From Nageia nagi (taxonomy: Eukaryota; Pinophyta), in the NCBI GenBank assembly GCA_050084985.1, contig JBITNC010000001.1:13702001-13766000 (forward strand): a stretch of 64,000 nt of DNA, given 5' to 3'. The position numbers were made by a program, and so were the translations under genes. Numbering within the stretch: position 1 is the first letter of the stretch; each line of letters starts with the position of its first letter. This document shows, piece by piece, positions 34,090-45,639 of the stretch. The notes beneath the pieces are model-generated. The model was not told the DNA's origin and did not search any database. It was given only the letters and a program-made list of their open reading frames with translations.

Positions 34090-36640
34090 ATTTTTGCAAG
34101 AAATGAAAATGAAACCCATTATGCTGGGGCAAATAGTAGAATTATCAAATATTAAAATGTTATCTACTTTGAAAAAACTCCATGTCACATACATGCTAAT
34201 GGCATAGAGCCTATGGAATAAAGTGTTCCATGAAATAGCATATGTAGGCAAGCATGAATACCTAGTAATGTGTAGAACCTATTTTCAAAATACTTTGATT
34301 GCGAAAATTCAAAAAGTTATGTTTGATCATAATTTGGGGCAACTATGATTGTCCACGACCCAAAGCAAATCATTTGCCTCTACCATCAACCAACAAAATC
34401 AAGATTTAAAATATTCACACATAAGTTGATAAACTAAATTGTACAAGTCTTGACTTAACCACTTACCAACCTCAAGTATATTATCACCTACTTATGAGTC
34501 TAGCAGTATTTGTATAAGTCTATAACGATAACATATTAGTTTGTTTTTATCTTCTTAAGATACATGACTATGTTTGCTCACCACATCATGCCAAAAAAAA
34601 AAAAAAAAGATAACCAAATAAACATGCAAACTCAATCATAAATAATTTCATCATGAATCCTTTGATAGGACAAACACCATTTATTGTTTATGATCTTACA
34701 ATGAATCACGAACTTCCTAGTTCAAATCATATGTCATGTTATGCATGTTTAGTCATCACTTATTGTTATACGTATTTAGGAAACCCTAGTCATCAAAAAA
34801 CATGATTCCAATGATTTTTGTAAAACCTATTCTTCTAGAGTAATAACATAATAATCAAAATTTAAATTAGTGCACACAAAGGGGACTTCATGTCATATAC
34901 TTGACTCGGCTCCATACATTCCCTTGGGATAAACACAAGACACCCATGTGAAGATATATGGAAACAAGCCTTTAGTACCTATTTGGTGTACAACCAACAT
35001 GTGTTCAAAATACTTCAATTGCAAAGCTCAAGAAATCATATTTGGATAATTAGGGTAAATACAATTTCCCATGACCTAAAATCAAACCTTATGTTCACCT
35101 ATAAATGATTGAAACAATAAGGTTAGAATCATTCGTACATTCATCTTACTTGTTCACTAGCTAATATGTATTAGTTTTTTGAACAGTCTATCATCATCGT
35201 CACTAACATCATTAGTCAGTTCAAAAGGGGCCATAATGCTAAGATCAACACCACAATCAAAGTAAGCCTACGATCACATAATAAGACCATGGCTACATCT
35301 CTCTTAAAATTTACTCAAAACATTGTTAATTAGAAAATTGAAAGTTATATGTCTACACACGGTTAAGGCAATTATGATTGCCTATAACCTAAAATAAGAT
35401 ATTTATGCTCAATATGATTCTAAAAGACTTATGCAAAAGATCATCACGAAACCCATTCTACTGGGTCAAAAGTAGAGAAAAATAAAAGATGACTTGTATA
35501 TACAAAACAAGCTTCCTATCACATACTCGCTTCGGCATGCGGAGACAAACTAGAGTCTTGTCATGCAACTGCCATAAATAGTACACAATATGGAGATAAA
35601 CACAAGTGAAGTTTTGATATACAACATCACTATATCAAAATTGTATACAAAACAAGCTTCCTATCACATACTCACTTCGGCATGCGGAGACAAACTAGAG
35701 TCTTGTCACGCAACTACCATAAATAGCACACAGTATGGAGGTAAACACAAGTGAAGTTTTGATATATAACATCACTATCTCAAACTTGTATATACAAAAT
35801 AAGCTTCCTATCACATACTCACTTCGGCATGCATAGACAAACTAGAGTCTTGTCATGCAACTGCCATAAACAACACACAGTATAGAGATAAACACAAGTG
35901 AAGTTTTGATATACAACATCACTACCTTAAAATTGTATACATCAAATAAGCTTACCATCACATACTCACTTCGGTATGCAGGGACAAACTAGATTCTTGT
36001 CATGCAACTATCATAAACAGCACACAGTATGGAGATTGACACAAGTGTAGTTTTGATGTATTACAATATCATTTTCAAAATGTATCAATTGCAAAAGTTA
36101 AAAAATCATATTTAGCCATGGCAAGGACTATCCTCATGACAACACCAGATGATGAAATGTATATATATAATAAGTTGATTCAGAGAAGCTATAATTATAT
36201 CCTACTAAAAGATCTTAAGCTTTATACGAAAAAGATTTTGATGATATTTCTTAAAAATATCATTAACATTTACAAATATCAAAGGAGATAAAATGTGATG
36301 TATCATTGTTATAGGAAATCATCTTGAAACCCCATTGTTGGGACAAAGGACAACACCATCAAACTCATATACTAAAGAGGACTTATACGGTACATGTGTG
36401 CTTATACATGCAAAACAACATAATAGAAATGTCATGCAACTGTCACACAAGCTCAACACATTGTCATATCGAAAATAGTCACTTCTGAAGTATATTCAAA
36501 TTTGTTTTCAAAACTACATCAAATGTAAAATGAAAACACATTTTATCATAATTTGATCAAAATTTTGATTCATTTAAGAAATTGAGTCAAAACTTATATC
36601 ATAAAAAAGAAACAACAAATAATCAAGTGACAAAGCTTCT
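34090..36640 (+). repeat. higher-order degenerate repeat in 3' half of element D
   Basis: About four diverged units of roughly 0.6-0.9 kb. Each begins with a segment like GAAACCCATT(A/C)T(G/A)CTGGG (about 34110, 34830, 35450, 36330), then a TCACATACT(C/T)-type segment, and ends with a TTGCAAAA(G/A)TT-AAAAA-TCATATTT-type segment and often a GGGGCAA or GGTTAAGGCAA-type segment (34338, 35363). The third unit contains the 147-bp array. There is no open frame. It may have grown by unequal recombination or template switching. Confidence 0.65.
35495..36090 (+). repeat. 147-bp tandem array, four copies
   Basis: The word GCTTCCTATCACATACT or a variant starts at 35511, 35656, 35803 and 35950, giving steps of 145, 147 and 147 bp. 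Units share CTTCGGCATGCGGAGACAAA and TAAACACAAGTGAAGTTTTG. The copies are around 90% alike by eye, much closer than the surrounding higher-order units, so the expansion is more recent than those. Confidence 0.9.
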
Positions 36641-36656
36641 CATTCTATATTTTTGA

Positions 36657-36686
36657 AATTATCAACCACATTTTCGGTTGATAATT
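36657..36686 (+). other. hairpin next to the polypurine tract of element D
   Basis: Arms AATTATCAACC (36657-36667) and GGTTGATAATT (36676-36686) are perfectly complementary over 11 bp with an 8-nt loop ACATTTTC. It lies directly before the polypurine tract. It could form in RNA or single-stranded DNA at the site where plus-strand synthesis starts. Confidence 0.7.
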
Positions 36687-36687
36687 C

Positions 36688-36702
36688 AAAAAAGGGGCAA
36701 AA
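36688..36702 (+). promoter_or_regulatory. polypurine tract of element D
   Basis: AAAAAAGGGGCAAAA ends exactly at the first base of the 3' LTR. It is the expected primer for plus-strand DNA synthesis; one C interrupts the purines. Confidence 0.8.
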
Positions 36703-37548
36703 TGTAGACACCTAAAAATGTCCCCTTGTTAATTAGTAAACATTGAAATAATCATAACTATTTATACAAGCCTCAAACAAGCTTGAAAACTCCATTATTG
36801 GATAGCTCTCATTGAGTACATGTAAAATGAGTGGTCACATGACCCCTTTTCGATAAAAATTGGCTATTTGGCGATCATTTTAATATTGTTATAAAATTGT
36901 TAACCAGTTGCCGGTGACCCAAAATAAATGCTGATGTTTTGAGCCAATCATCGATGTTCGTCTTCCAGTCATTGGTGACTCTGTAACAGCTAAATAGAAG
37001 CCAAAATAGCGAGAGAAAGTTGAAACATTTCAACTTTCCAAGATGAGGTGGATATAGGGGGTCAGTTATGACCTACGGTGGCTATTCACTTCCTCTTTCC
37101 AGCCTTTGAATATCCCATCCAAAATCTATAAATACAAGTTAATACAAAGCAAATTAGAGAGGATCTTGACCCATTTTTGAAGTAGTGTAATGCTACCAAA
37201 TTCTTGTGAGCTCATACCTTTTATTATTTTATGTTAGCTTCCATTTAATACATGTCATACATAGATGCTTTGATGTTATTGTCTTTTGCATGTGTGTAGG
37301 ATTTACAGGTTGTTCATAGCAAGGAGAGAAGCAAGCAAATAAAAAACAATGGAGATCTAATACTCTTATTTTGGCAAATGACATTTGTAAAAGTCCCTTC
37401 TAAGGGCAAATTGTAGTGTGAACTGAAAATCAATATCATTTTACAATTACAACATGTTTATCTATTTTATATAATTTGAGGTTCAATGAAGATTTAAGAA
37501 TAATTTGTATTTCATGTGATTCTACATTCCAGCTTTATTTTCACTGCA
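36703..37548 (+). repeat. 3' LTR of element D
   Basis: TGTAGACACC...CACTGCA, 846 bp, the same length as the 5' copy. Several CpGs of the 5' copy are TG or CA here (for example in the 36905-36985 region), and some go the other way. Confidence 0.93.
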
Positions 37549-38200
37549 AAACTTCCTTTTCCATATTACCTCTTATAACATAACCACTTGGTTTATGGTA
37601 TTCTTTAGCTGCTCAAACATGTTTATCTTCCTTTTTATGATATAGATTTTTTTGATCTTTTGACAGATTATCATACTTTAGCTTTCCCATTTCTAGCATA
37701 CACTCTTCTTTTTGAGTAAACTTATGAACAATGTTTGAAAAAGAAAAATCCACATAATCCATAGCTATAAAACTCAATTAAGGATGAATATTATGAAAAA
37801 ATATGGCCTTTACATGTACTTATAATAAAAAGTCCTTAATCATACTCGATTTTTTTGAAATCTCTTGACAAATGTTTCCAATCTCTCATTTTGGGTTTTC
37901 TTAGTATTCATTAAATAAGAAATAATAACTTTCCTAGGAGCTCTATATTTGAAATGCATATGAAATTTAGACATGAGTTTTTTAGAAGATTTAATTAGCT
38001 TGGAGGGAAAAGAAAAATAACAATTAAGAGGATCACCCTTTAATGTAGTTGAAAAATATTTGGTCATTAGATTATCATTTACTCCTAGCTTCAATTCGAA
38101 CTTTATCCTAAAAGCCTTGATATGAGCCATAAGATCTCCTTATATTGAATATGAGTCAAAAATTGGTTCCACTTGAAGGGTTGGGTTCCCTAGTGTTGTG
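37549..38200 (-). pseudogene. gypsy element B gag, upstream half
   Basis: The 96-codon open segment 38130-37840 reads HIKAFRIKFELKLGVNDNLM, then TKYFSTTLKGDPLNCYFSFP, KLMSKFHMHFKY and ERLETFVKRF, the Retrotrans_gag core. After a frameshift near 37840 it continues to the insertion point as SKDQKNLYHKKEDKHV and GYVIRGNMEKE. The protein then resumes at 25809. Insertion of element D therefore split this gag. Confidence 0.82.
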
Positions 38201-38923
38201 AATTTCATCATATAGCATATTGGAATCCCTATAAATAGGAGGATTAGCTCTAACATACTAATTATTTCCCCTAATATTGGAGATATCATTTCTATCCTCA
38301 TTTCGATAAATCATCTACTTCAAACTATCTTTGTTAGTATAATCAAACCTATTGACCATGGTAAGAAACTCAATTAGTTCTATTTTTAAAATACTTGAAA
38401 TGCAATATTAGTCCTATCCAAAAAACCCTAGGACTTTTAGTACAACTAGTGGATAAAATATGCAATTTTAAAATTCAAATATCATAATTATTTTCCAATC
38501 ATATATATCTAAGATTAGGACAAGTTTATATCATGAAATAAACCATAAAATAATTGCAAAATAGGTTCAAAATTTAGGGCTTTTTAATATGACATTTTTC
38601 TTCAAAAGTTTCTGAATATTGATCAAAATATGCAATTCTAGGGTCTCAAAAATCACAAATATTTCCCAATTATATTTATTTATAGTTTGATTTTTTTTTT
38701 GCAATGTGAGAAATCACCAAATTGAATAAAACAACCTTTAAATATAGGGTTTTATTCAAAAATAAAATAAAAAAAAAATAAATCTTCTTTGAATCTAATA
38801 ATTCTCAAGAAATACAAATTTAAAGAATTATCACAACTAAAGAGAAAATGAAAACTAGGGTTTTCATGAAAGACTCCATAGAAAAATATAATGTATCAAA
38901 GAAAATTTAGGTTCACTAATTTT
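38201..38923 (-). other. element B 5' leader
   Basis: AT-rich sequence between the gag start and the 5' LTR of element B on the minus strand. No open frame. A degenerate primer-site candidate lies at 38903-38918. Confidence 0.45.
38903..38918 (-). promoter_or_regulatory. possible primer-binding site of element B (tRNA-Trp type)
   Basis: Reverse-strand TAGTGAACCTAAATTT resembles TGGTGAACCCAACATT of element F, itself close to the tRNA-Trp complement. It lies a few bases inside the LTR end. Several mismatches make the call weak. Confidence 0.35.
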
Positions 38924-39485
38924 TATAACCAAAATAATAATAATTAGGTTATTTACAACATTCAATTTAACTAATTAATTATGAAATAATAGTAAATCAA
39001 AGTAAAGAATCTAATGACAATGACCTAATTGACCTTAACTTATCAAACTAGATTTATGAAAGATACAAACCTATAACTTACCTATCATGATGATTGAAAG
39101 TGATATTTGATTGAAGGAATATGAATGATAAGCTTCCTTAAATAATAAAATCACCAATCTGATCTCAACCTAATGACAACGCTAGGATCCTAGTAGTGCT
39201 TCCTAGTTACCTTTCCAAAATGCCTCACCTTTTCATTTGATATCATCATCATCCCTTAAAATCTTGAAATATCTCACATGAATGAGTAGAAATATCATAG
39301 GAATGCAAAGCTCAATGTATAACAAAATCCATATATGATAGGTGGTGTTAACAAACATTGATCAAGTATGACTGGTAATTTCCACCTATTAAGAATTTAT
39401 GATCATTTCATGTCATATCATATCTTTGATCATACATAATACCTTGAATTTTATAGGTAACATGTCTAGTGCTAAGGCTTCTCCT
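38924..39485 (-). repeat. element B 5' LTR, first part
   Basis: Aligns with the orphan LTR 7396-8100 from ATAACCAAAATAAT rightwards until GCTAAGGCTT, where element E interrupts. The remainder continues at 45640. The total LTR would be about 720 bp. Confidence 0.8.
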
Positions 39486-39971
39486 TGATGGAATTGAAGG
39501 ATTCCATAAACCAATATCTCTTGTAGCTTCTTCAAAAAATATTATTTTCAACCATCTAACTAAGAACAAATCATTCACACAAATGAGAACACACAATGTA
39601 TAGTGGTTTCTCCAACTCTTGGAACTACATCCAATTTGAACCATATTTTCTATTACTTTTCACAAGAGAAATCTCTTACAAATTCTTAAGAATTTTTCTA
39701 CAAAGCTCCTACAAAAGCATTTCTACAACTTTGCAAGACTAGCATCTTCATACTTTTACATGTACCATGAGAGGGGGCATACCCCTCTATTTATTATATG
39801 AAACCCACTCTTTAACTATCCTTTTAACCAAGAGTAAGGTTAAAGCTTTTTCCATATTTATTCTCTTAATGATTTAAGGTATTTAGAGATGCTTTAAACA
39901 TTAAGTGGATCTACATTATGGGTTTACATTAAAGAGAGATATTACATAATAATGCATTATAATTTTTAACA
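39486..39971 (-). repeat. 3' LTR of element E
   Basis: Plus-strand TGATGGAATTGAAGG ... TTTTTAACA. On the reverse strand it begins TGTTAAAAATT, preceded by the purine tract GCATTAAGAAGAAG. It shares long blocks with 45166-45634, such as CACACAATGTATAGTGGTT. Confidence 0.88.
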
Positions 39972-39985
39972 CTTCTTCTTAATGC
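39972..39985 (-). promoter_or_regulatory. polypurine tract of element E
   Basis: Reverse-strand GCATTAAGAAGAAG abuts the 3' LTR. It is short and not pure, but correctly placed. Confidence 0.5.
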
Positions 39986-40727
39986 AATATTGGAGCAAAG
40001 AGTAAAAAAGATAAAGAGAAATAGTAAGAGAGTTCTCCATAAGAATACAATTGAATATGAGAACTTATGAGAAAGTAATAGAATATAGATGGTTCTAAAA
40101 TAGATCAATGACTTAACTATTTTAACAAATAGTTTTACAATACAATCATTAACCATAAATGGCTTCAATGTACAAGAGTATTCATTCAACAACATGTTGA
40201 CATGATGAGCCTACATTGGCTTGTATTCCCAAAGTAACCTACAAGTAGCTCATAAATAAGATTAGTTAGATGCATCATATATATACTCATAAATGCCATT
40301 CATAAATTGATCAAATTATGCACAAAAATACTAAATCATCACATATGCACAATATCAAAGATGACATACATCATCAACTATGATGTTTAAGAATATCACA
40401 TGTGCATACTAAATAAAATGCATCATCTATAATATGATATCAAATATCATATATGAACAACATCATAAAATGCATAATCAATCAAATGATATAAAAGTAT
40501 TCTCAAATAAAGATATAGAAATATCATCAAACATTATAAAAAAAATTGATTTTTAATTTTTGTATTTGTTTATTTTAGATGATTATTTTGTATTTGTATT
40601 TTGGTATATGAGGGTGTCATCACATCATAATATTTTTATAACTTATTTCTTCCCTTTGATAATAATATTACCAATCAAATACTTATATGACCATGTTATC
40701 TTAACCATATCACAAACCATCAAATGC
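39986..40727 (-). other. element E interior, no readable domain
   Basis: An 88-codon open stretch reaches from 40195 to 39929, but it runs into the LTR and shows no copia RNase H motif. 40260-40500 is rich in ATCAT words. Confidence 0.4.
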
Positions 40728-41105
40728 CAACTTGACTAAACCACCAAGTCAAGATTTATAAGGCATAACAACTTGACTATATTATCAAATCAAGATTTTT
40801 CAAGCCAAAAACATACCATCTTGACCAAACCACCAAGTTAATAATTTTAAATCATAAAAATACCTACTTGACCAAACCATCAAGTTAAGATTTACAAGGT
40901 AAAACCACTTGATTATATCAAAATTCAAGATTTCCAAGCTACAAAAAATGCCAACTTGACCAAACCACCAATTCAAGATTTAAAGATATAACATAAGCCA
41001 CATAAGTTCTTATTTATGAAGAACTTGCCATAATAAGCAAACTTGACTATGCCACTACATAAGCCACAATAAGCAAACTTGACTATGCCACTTGGTCAAG
41101 ATGCA
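40728..41105. repeat. short degenerate tandem repeat inside element E
   Basis: About six units of 40-50 bp built on ACTTGACCAAACCACCAAGT followed by CAAGATTT(A/T)-AAG, from 40728 to 41000. Then come two copies of a 34-bp unit ending CAAACTTGACTATGCCACT (about 41035-41100). Diverged and non-coding. Confidence 0.7.
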
Positions 41106-42459
41106 TATGATAGAATTTGGTACCCTTAATCCAACAACATGGATTCAAAATCTATCAAATAAATTTTAAGTTTGAAGAAGGGTAGACCTTTTTAACTACT
41201 CCAAAAATGTACAATCATGAATAAGTAAGAACCTTTTTAACCATTACAATAATGTAGTAATTGATAAGGTGATCCAAAATGAGATTTGGAAGGTGAAAAA
41301 TAAAAGTCTCAAAATGTGTGGTTGTTCTCTTTAAGAACGAATTGCTCTCCACCATCTCTGATATTTTGATGGTGTCAAAATTTGACATCAAATGATCAAG
41401 AAATTAAGGTTTGAAGGTTTTAATTAAATAGTAATTAAATATTACTATTCAATTAAATTAATAGTTTTATTTTTTATTTAAACTACCAAAGGTTGGAAAA
41501 TAAATGTATAAGCCAAAATTCAAGTATATTGGGTGGCCACTCTAAAAACATTAACAATTTAAAGGACTCAAAATACAATTATCAGTAATAAAAAAGCTAA
41601 GGTGGAGGTGATAGTCTTGGATGTGGAGGTATATAGGAGGTCACTAGCCAATGTCTAAGACTCTAATGGCTAAACACTCGAACCATATTTAGATTTGAAG
41701 AGCCTTTTGTTGAAGTTACCAAACCTATGAGGGAGATAATGTAGGTTAAGAGGGAGCTATTATTTAGAATAATCCACCACATACACCTCACCACTAATGT
41801 ATTGGGATATTGTAAAGCACATTTGGAGGAAAATGATGTGGAAGGTAATGAACCTGAATGTAAGGAAAGGGGAATCAATGCAAAATAGCATCAACATATT
41901 TGAAGGGCCCATGTATACCACCTACTTTCCAAAACCATATGAATAAAAGTGGAAACTACTAACTTTCCATTCAAATGTGACAACACTTGAGAATAAAATA
42001 TGCAAATGGGATATGTTAGAATGTCAAACAAAAATATCTAGTAACTTGATGAAATTGGATACGTACATATTAAGGACTTTTATCAATTTAGATGGGAACA
42101 TCATTTGTAAGAGGAGGATGTGAATATTTGGGAGCTCTACTAGCTTAATGTGAAAGGAGAAGCTACCAATAAAGACCCAACACACTACCAATTGCTTGAC
42201 TCCATGAGTAAAGGGATAGTGTTGGACATTAGAAGGAAAAGACCCTACCAAGCAATGACTATATGAAGATTAGTTGGAAAACATATTGTTAGCCATTATC
42301 CATGCTACATGATGGTGCAAGGACCCTGATGATGTAAACCATCAATGTGAATCCATCGATCAAAGAGCCAACATGCCAAATAGCATCACTCTAAGCAAGT
42401 ATCCCACTATAACATATTCATATGGTATTCTTATGGGTTATTATTTGATGGTAAATTTT
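41106..42459. other. element E interior, less AT-rich unidentified part
   Basis: The stretch 41600-42420 is less AT-rich than its surroundings and has two minus-strand open frames of 71 and 75 codons (41878-41663, 42251-42024). I recognise no domain. It might be captured host sequence or an older insertion. Confidence 0.35.
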
Positions 42460-43160
42460 GTTATTTATTTTGGTGTTAAAATACTTGTTAGTATTTGAAA
42501 TATTAAATGAAATTTATTATTTCAAAGAATTAAAGTAAAATAAATACCAAAATTAAAGGAAATAAAACAAATGAATTTTAAATGGAGGAGCAAAATTGAT
42601 ATGACCTAAAATAAAGATATATAGGAATTGTAAGTTGGTAGATGGAGGCAAAATTTGTTGAAGATAATATTTATTTTTTGTAACCATGTAACTCCAAATT
42701 GGTAAACCTTATGTTATAAAAGGGTACTTGGAGAATAAAAAAAGGTGAAGTCCCCTTTGAGGGAGAAGGCTCCTAATATGGGAGAATGTGAAAAAATATT
42801 TGTCAAAAAAAAGAAGTGGATGAAATAATTGCCATACTATAAAGAAAATTACAAGACTAAGAGTGATTCTAAAGATGTCAACCTAGGACAAGAGATATGG
42901 AATCATGCTCAAGGACTATTTTTGAAAAGAGAATCATCTTCCATAAGAGATCTAATAGCAGCTTGCAAGGATAATATGATTTAGCTTTGATAGAAAAAGA
43001 ATGAACTAAGAAGAATCATTCAAAGGAATTTGTAAAAAGGTACCTATAATAATAGATTGCTATTTGCTATATGTATACCACATCAATCGAACTAGGGTAA
43101 AAAATTATATCATTCTTTTGTGTTATTGATTTTTATTTCTGTAAGCACTAAAAGGAACAA
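42460..43160 (+). repeat. possible LTR-like block inside element E
   Basis: It begins near TGTTAAAATACTTG, contains TTATAAAAGGG at about 42712 (TATA-like) and ends in TGTAAGCA. The start resembles that of other LTRs in the window. No second copy or target duplication was found, so this is weak. Confidence 0.25.
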
Positions 43161-45149
43161 AATGTGAAGATCCAAAAGTGAATTCATTAAAAGGGGTTTA
43201 TAGATCAAAGGGTGAAACTTTTTAAACATTCCATACACTATAACTTGCTAACAAATAGTAATGTTTTCATCAATCAATTGTTATAGATATAACTTACCAA
43301 TATAAAAGTGAAAATATGGTAAATGGTGCATTATAAATCATCACGAAGGTGCCAAGCCATTACTTATAGATACAAATATTCTTGGATTTGATCCATCAAC
43401 ATGGAAATTCTTTCATAAATATAAAAGTATAGATGCATCAATTCATAAATATGGATACACTTACCAATCATAGAAGTATAGTGGTATTAATACATAAACA
43501 TAGATAAACTTTCCAAACATTGAAGTATATTTTAAAAAAAATACTTGAATTTTATACTCCCTTTTAAGAGTAACTTTATAAAACAAAATTACATACTACT
43601 AAGCTCTACAAAATTAGAAAGAAATGTACACTTCTCAAAGGTATTTGTACACTTCTTTTTACTTATGCAAAATTAATCAATATTGAATTATTCTCAATAA
43701 ATCTTATGGAGAAAGTTTATAAACTTGGCACTCCAACAAGTATATTATCCAATATGCATAAGAAATGTTTTGAAGATTAATGCACAATAATTTCAATGTT
43801 GAGAAAGTTTACAAATTTTATTCCAACAAGAATTTATGCACAACCAAAAATTTTTCATACAACTTAAGGATTAAGAATAATGTGCACAAATAATAAGAAT
43901 AGTTTGAAAAAAAATTGCTTCAAACAATGTGCATAAAAATGAATTATTTTGTAAGTTAAAGAAAACCTTCCATAAACTAATGATATAACAAATGTGTATA
44001 TATATACATAATTATGAATATGAAAATTCATAGTCCAATGAATATTAATCATGATAAGTATTTTGCAATATAATGTAAATGCAACCAATAAGGATAGTGC
44101 ACATCATATATTGAAAGAAATTTTATTTTTCACTCCAAACACCAAACATCCAAGCACTATTATGCATATTAAACACTAGCACATCCAAACACTATTATGC
44201 ATATTCAAAAATAATTAACCTTATGCATATTCACAACAATTAGTGTTTAGTACAACTTTCCCCTTTTTTTGTCATCAAAACCTTTTAAAAAATGACATAA
44301 GAAAAAAAATTGCATTAAAGTGGAAAAAAATTGGTTTGCAATGTAGTGGACATTATCAAATAGTTACTGCTAAAAATTTTAGCTTCAAAACTTATAAAGT
44401 AGTCCAATTTGCTTTGAAAACTTGTTATACTTGCAAAAATTTGTTGCAATGGTAATTTGCAAAAATAAATTACCTTCAAAATTTTTGCAAAACTTAACTA
44501 AATAAAATGGTTGTAAATTTTGACTTGAAATATTTTCTATTTGAAAATACTTTATCAATATTGCAAAAGTAAGTCTTAAATAACACCTATGCTCATTAAG
44601 CATTCATTAATTTTATGAAAAAAATTACATTTATTATTTTCCATCCACTCCATTACTTTCCCTTTTAATTCCACATGCCCTCTCATAGGTGTAAGCTTAA
44701 ACATTAATAAGGAGTAAGCTTAAAAATTACATTTATTAATGCTCACAAATACAAATTTGCACCAAATATTTAAGAAAAAAAAATGCAAAGTATGAGTTAA
44801 CAACTCATCATCCACTTTTGAAAAAAATACGATAATTACCCTCTTTATTTAAAATGAACAACTTTCAAAAATTACTTCTTATTTTCTTAAAAAAAAAAAA
44901 AGATTTATCTCTTTAAAAAGTTAAAGACTTGTTTGTAAAAGTTACCTTTAAAAAACATGCCCAAAATAATCCCATGTGCCTTTTTCTTTATGAAAAATAA
45001 CCACGAGTAAAAATATCCTTCCATTTTAGAAAAGAAATATTTTATTATTGGTAACCCATGTGCTTAAAAAAAAATTCTTTTACTTTTTAAAAGATGGTTT
45101 CACCCTTTTTTTATATAAAAAAATATGCCCAAACAGAAATTATGGTTAG
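43161..45149 (-). other. element E, 5' interior and leader
   Basis: Strongly AT-rich. No gag motif could be read on the minus strand. Several A runs of 10-13 nt (for example 44890-44901). Confidence 0.4.
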
Positions 45150-45150
45150 G

Positions 45151-45163
45151 AGCTCTAATACCA
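45151..45163 (-). promoter_or_regulatory. primer-binding site of element E (tRNA-iMet type)
   Basis: Reverse-strand TGGTATTAGAGCT, 2 nt from the LTR end, matches the initiator-Met primer site TGGTATCAGAGC of copia elements with one C-to-T change in the core. Confidence 0.8.
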
Positions 45164-45165
45164 CA

Positions 45166-45634
45166 TGATGAAATTGAATAATTTCTTAATCCAATATCTC
45201 TTGTAGCTTCTTCAACGAATTTAATTTTCAACCATCTAATTAAGAAGAAGTCATTCACACAAATAAGAACACACAATGTATAGTGGTTCCTCCAACTCTT
45301 AAGAGTACATCCACTTTGAACCATCTCTTCTATTATTTCTCACAAGAGAACTCTCTTACAAATTTTCAAGAATTCTTCTACAAATCTCTTACAAGAGAAT
45401 TTTTACAACTCTACAAGACTAACATCTTCATGCTTCTACAAGTACTATGAGAGGGTGGTAACATTCTATTTATAATATGAAATCTACATTTTTACCACAC
45501 TTTTACCCAAGAGTAAGGTTAAAGCTTTTTCTATATTTATTCCTTTAATGCTTAAAGGTATCTAGATATACTTTAAGTATTAAGTGGATTTATATTAAAG
45601 AGAAATATTACACAATAATGCATTATGTTCCACA
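45166..45634 (-). repeat. 5' LTR of element E
   Basis: Plus-strand TGATGAAATTGAATAATT ... GTTCCACA, followed at once by the CTCCT target duplication. Confidence 0.9.
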
Positions 45635-45639
45635 CTCCT

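Larger units (their letters stand above)
25810..37548 (+). mobile_element. LTR retrotransposon D, non-autonomous gypsy type, 11.7 kb
   Basis: Bounded by two 846-bp LTRs (25810-26655 and 36703-37548) with a primer-binding site 6 nt inside the left LTR and a polypurine tract flush with the right LTR. The interior holds a long repetitive leader, a gag polyprotein, a protease and a second knuckle-like segment. From about 31850 to 36640 no RT, RNase H or integrase can be read; that half is tandem-repeat-rich non-coding DNA. It sits inside the gag gene of element B. Flanks are CTTCT (left) and AAACT (right), not a clean target duplication, yet removing 5 bp restores the host frame. By hand count the LTRs differ at about 56 of 846 positions, mostly transitions. 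Confidence 0.9.
39486..45634 (-). mobile_element. copia-type LTR element E, inserted into the LTR of B
   Basis: Two LTRs (39486-39971, 486 bp; 45166-45634, 469 bp) flank 5.2 kb. The target duplication is perfect: CTCCT at 39481-39485 and CTCCT at 45635-45639. Orientation is minus, shown by a tRNA-iMet-type primer site next to the right LTR and a purine tract next to the left LTR. The interior has no clear gag or pol frame, only short open stretches, so it is a strongly decayed copy or a non-autonomous one. LTR identity is roughly 85% by eye. Calling it copia rests on the primer site, short LTR and size, not on a protein. Confidence 0.85.

Noticed and set aside
35495-36090. Regular repeats that might suggest a CRISPR array
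   Set aside because: The 147-bp units are contiguous and alike over their full length, with no distinct spacers, and the context is a plant retrotransposon.
41663-42251. Two minus-strand frames inside element E as gag or captured gene
   Set aside because: No recognisable motif, and they are in separate frames without connection; only kept as an unidentified less AT-rich stretch.
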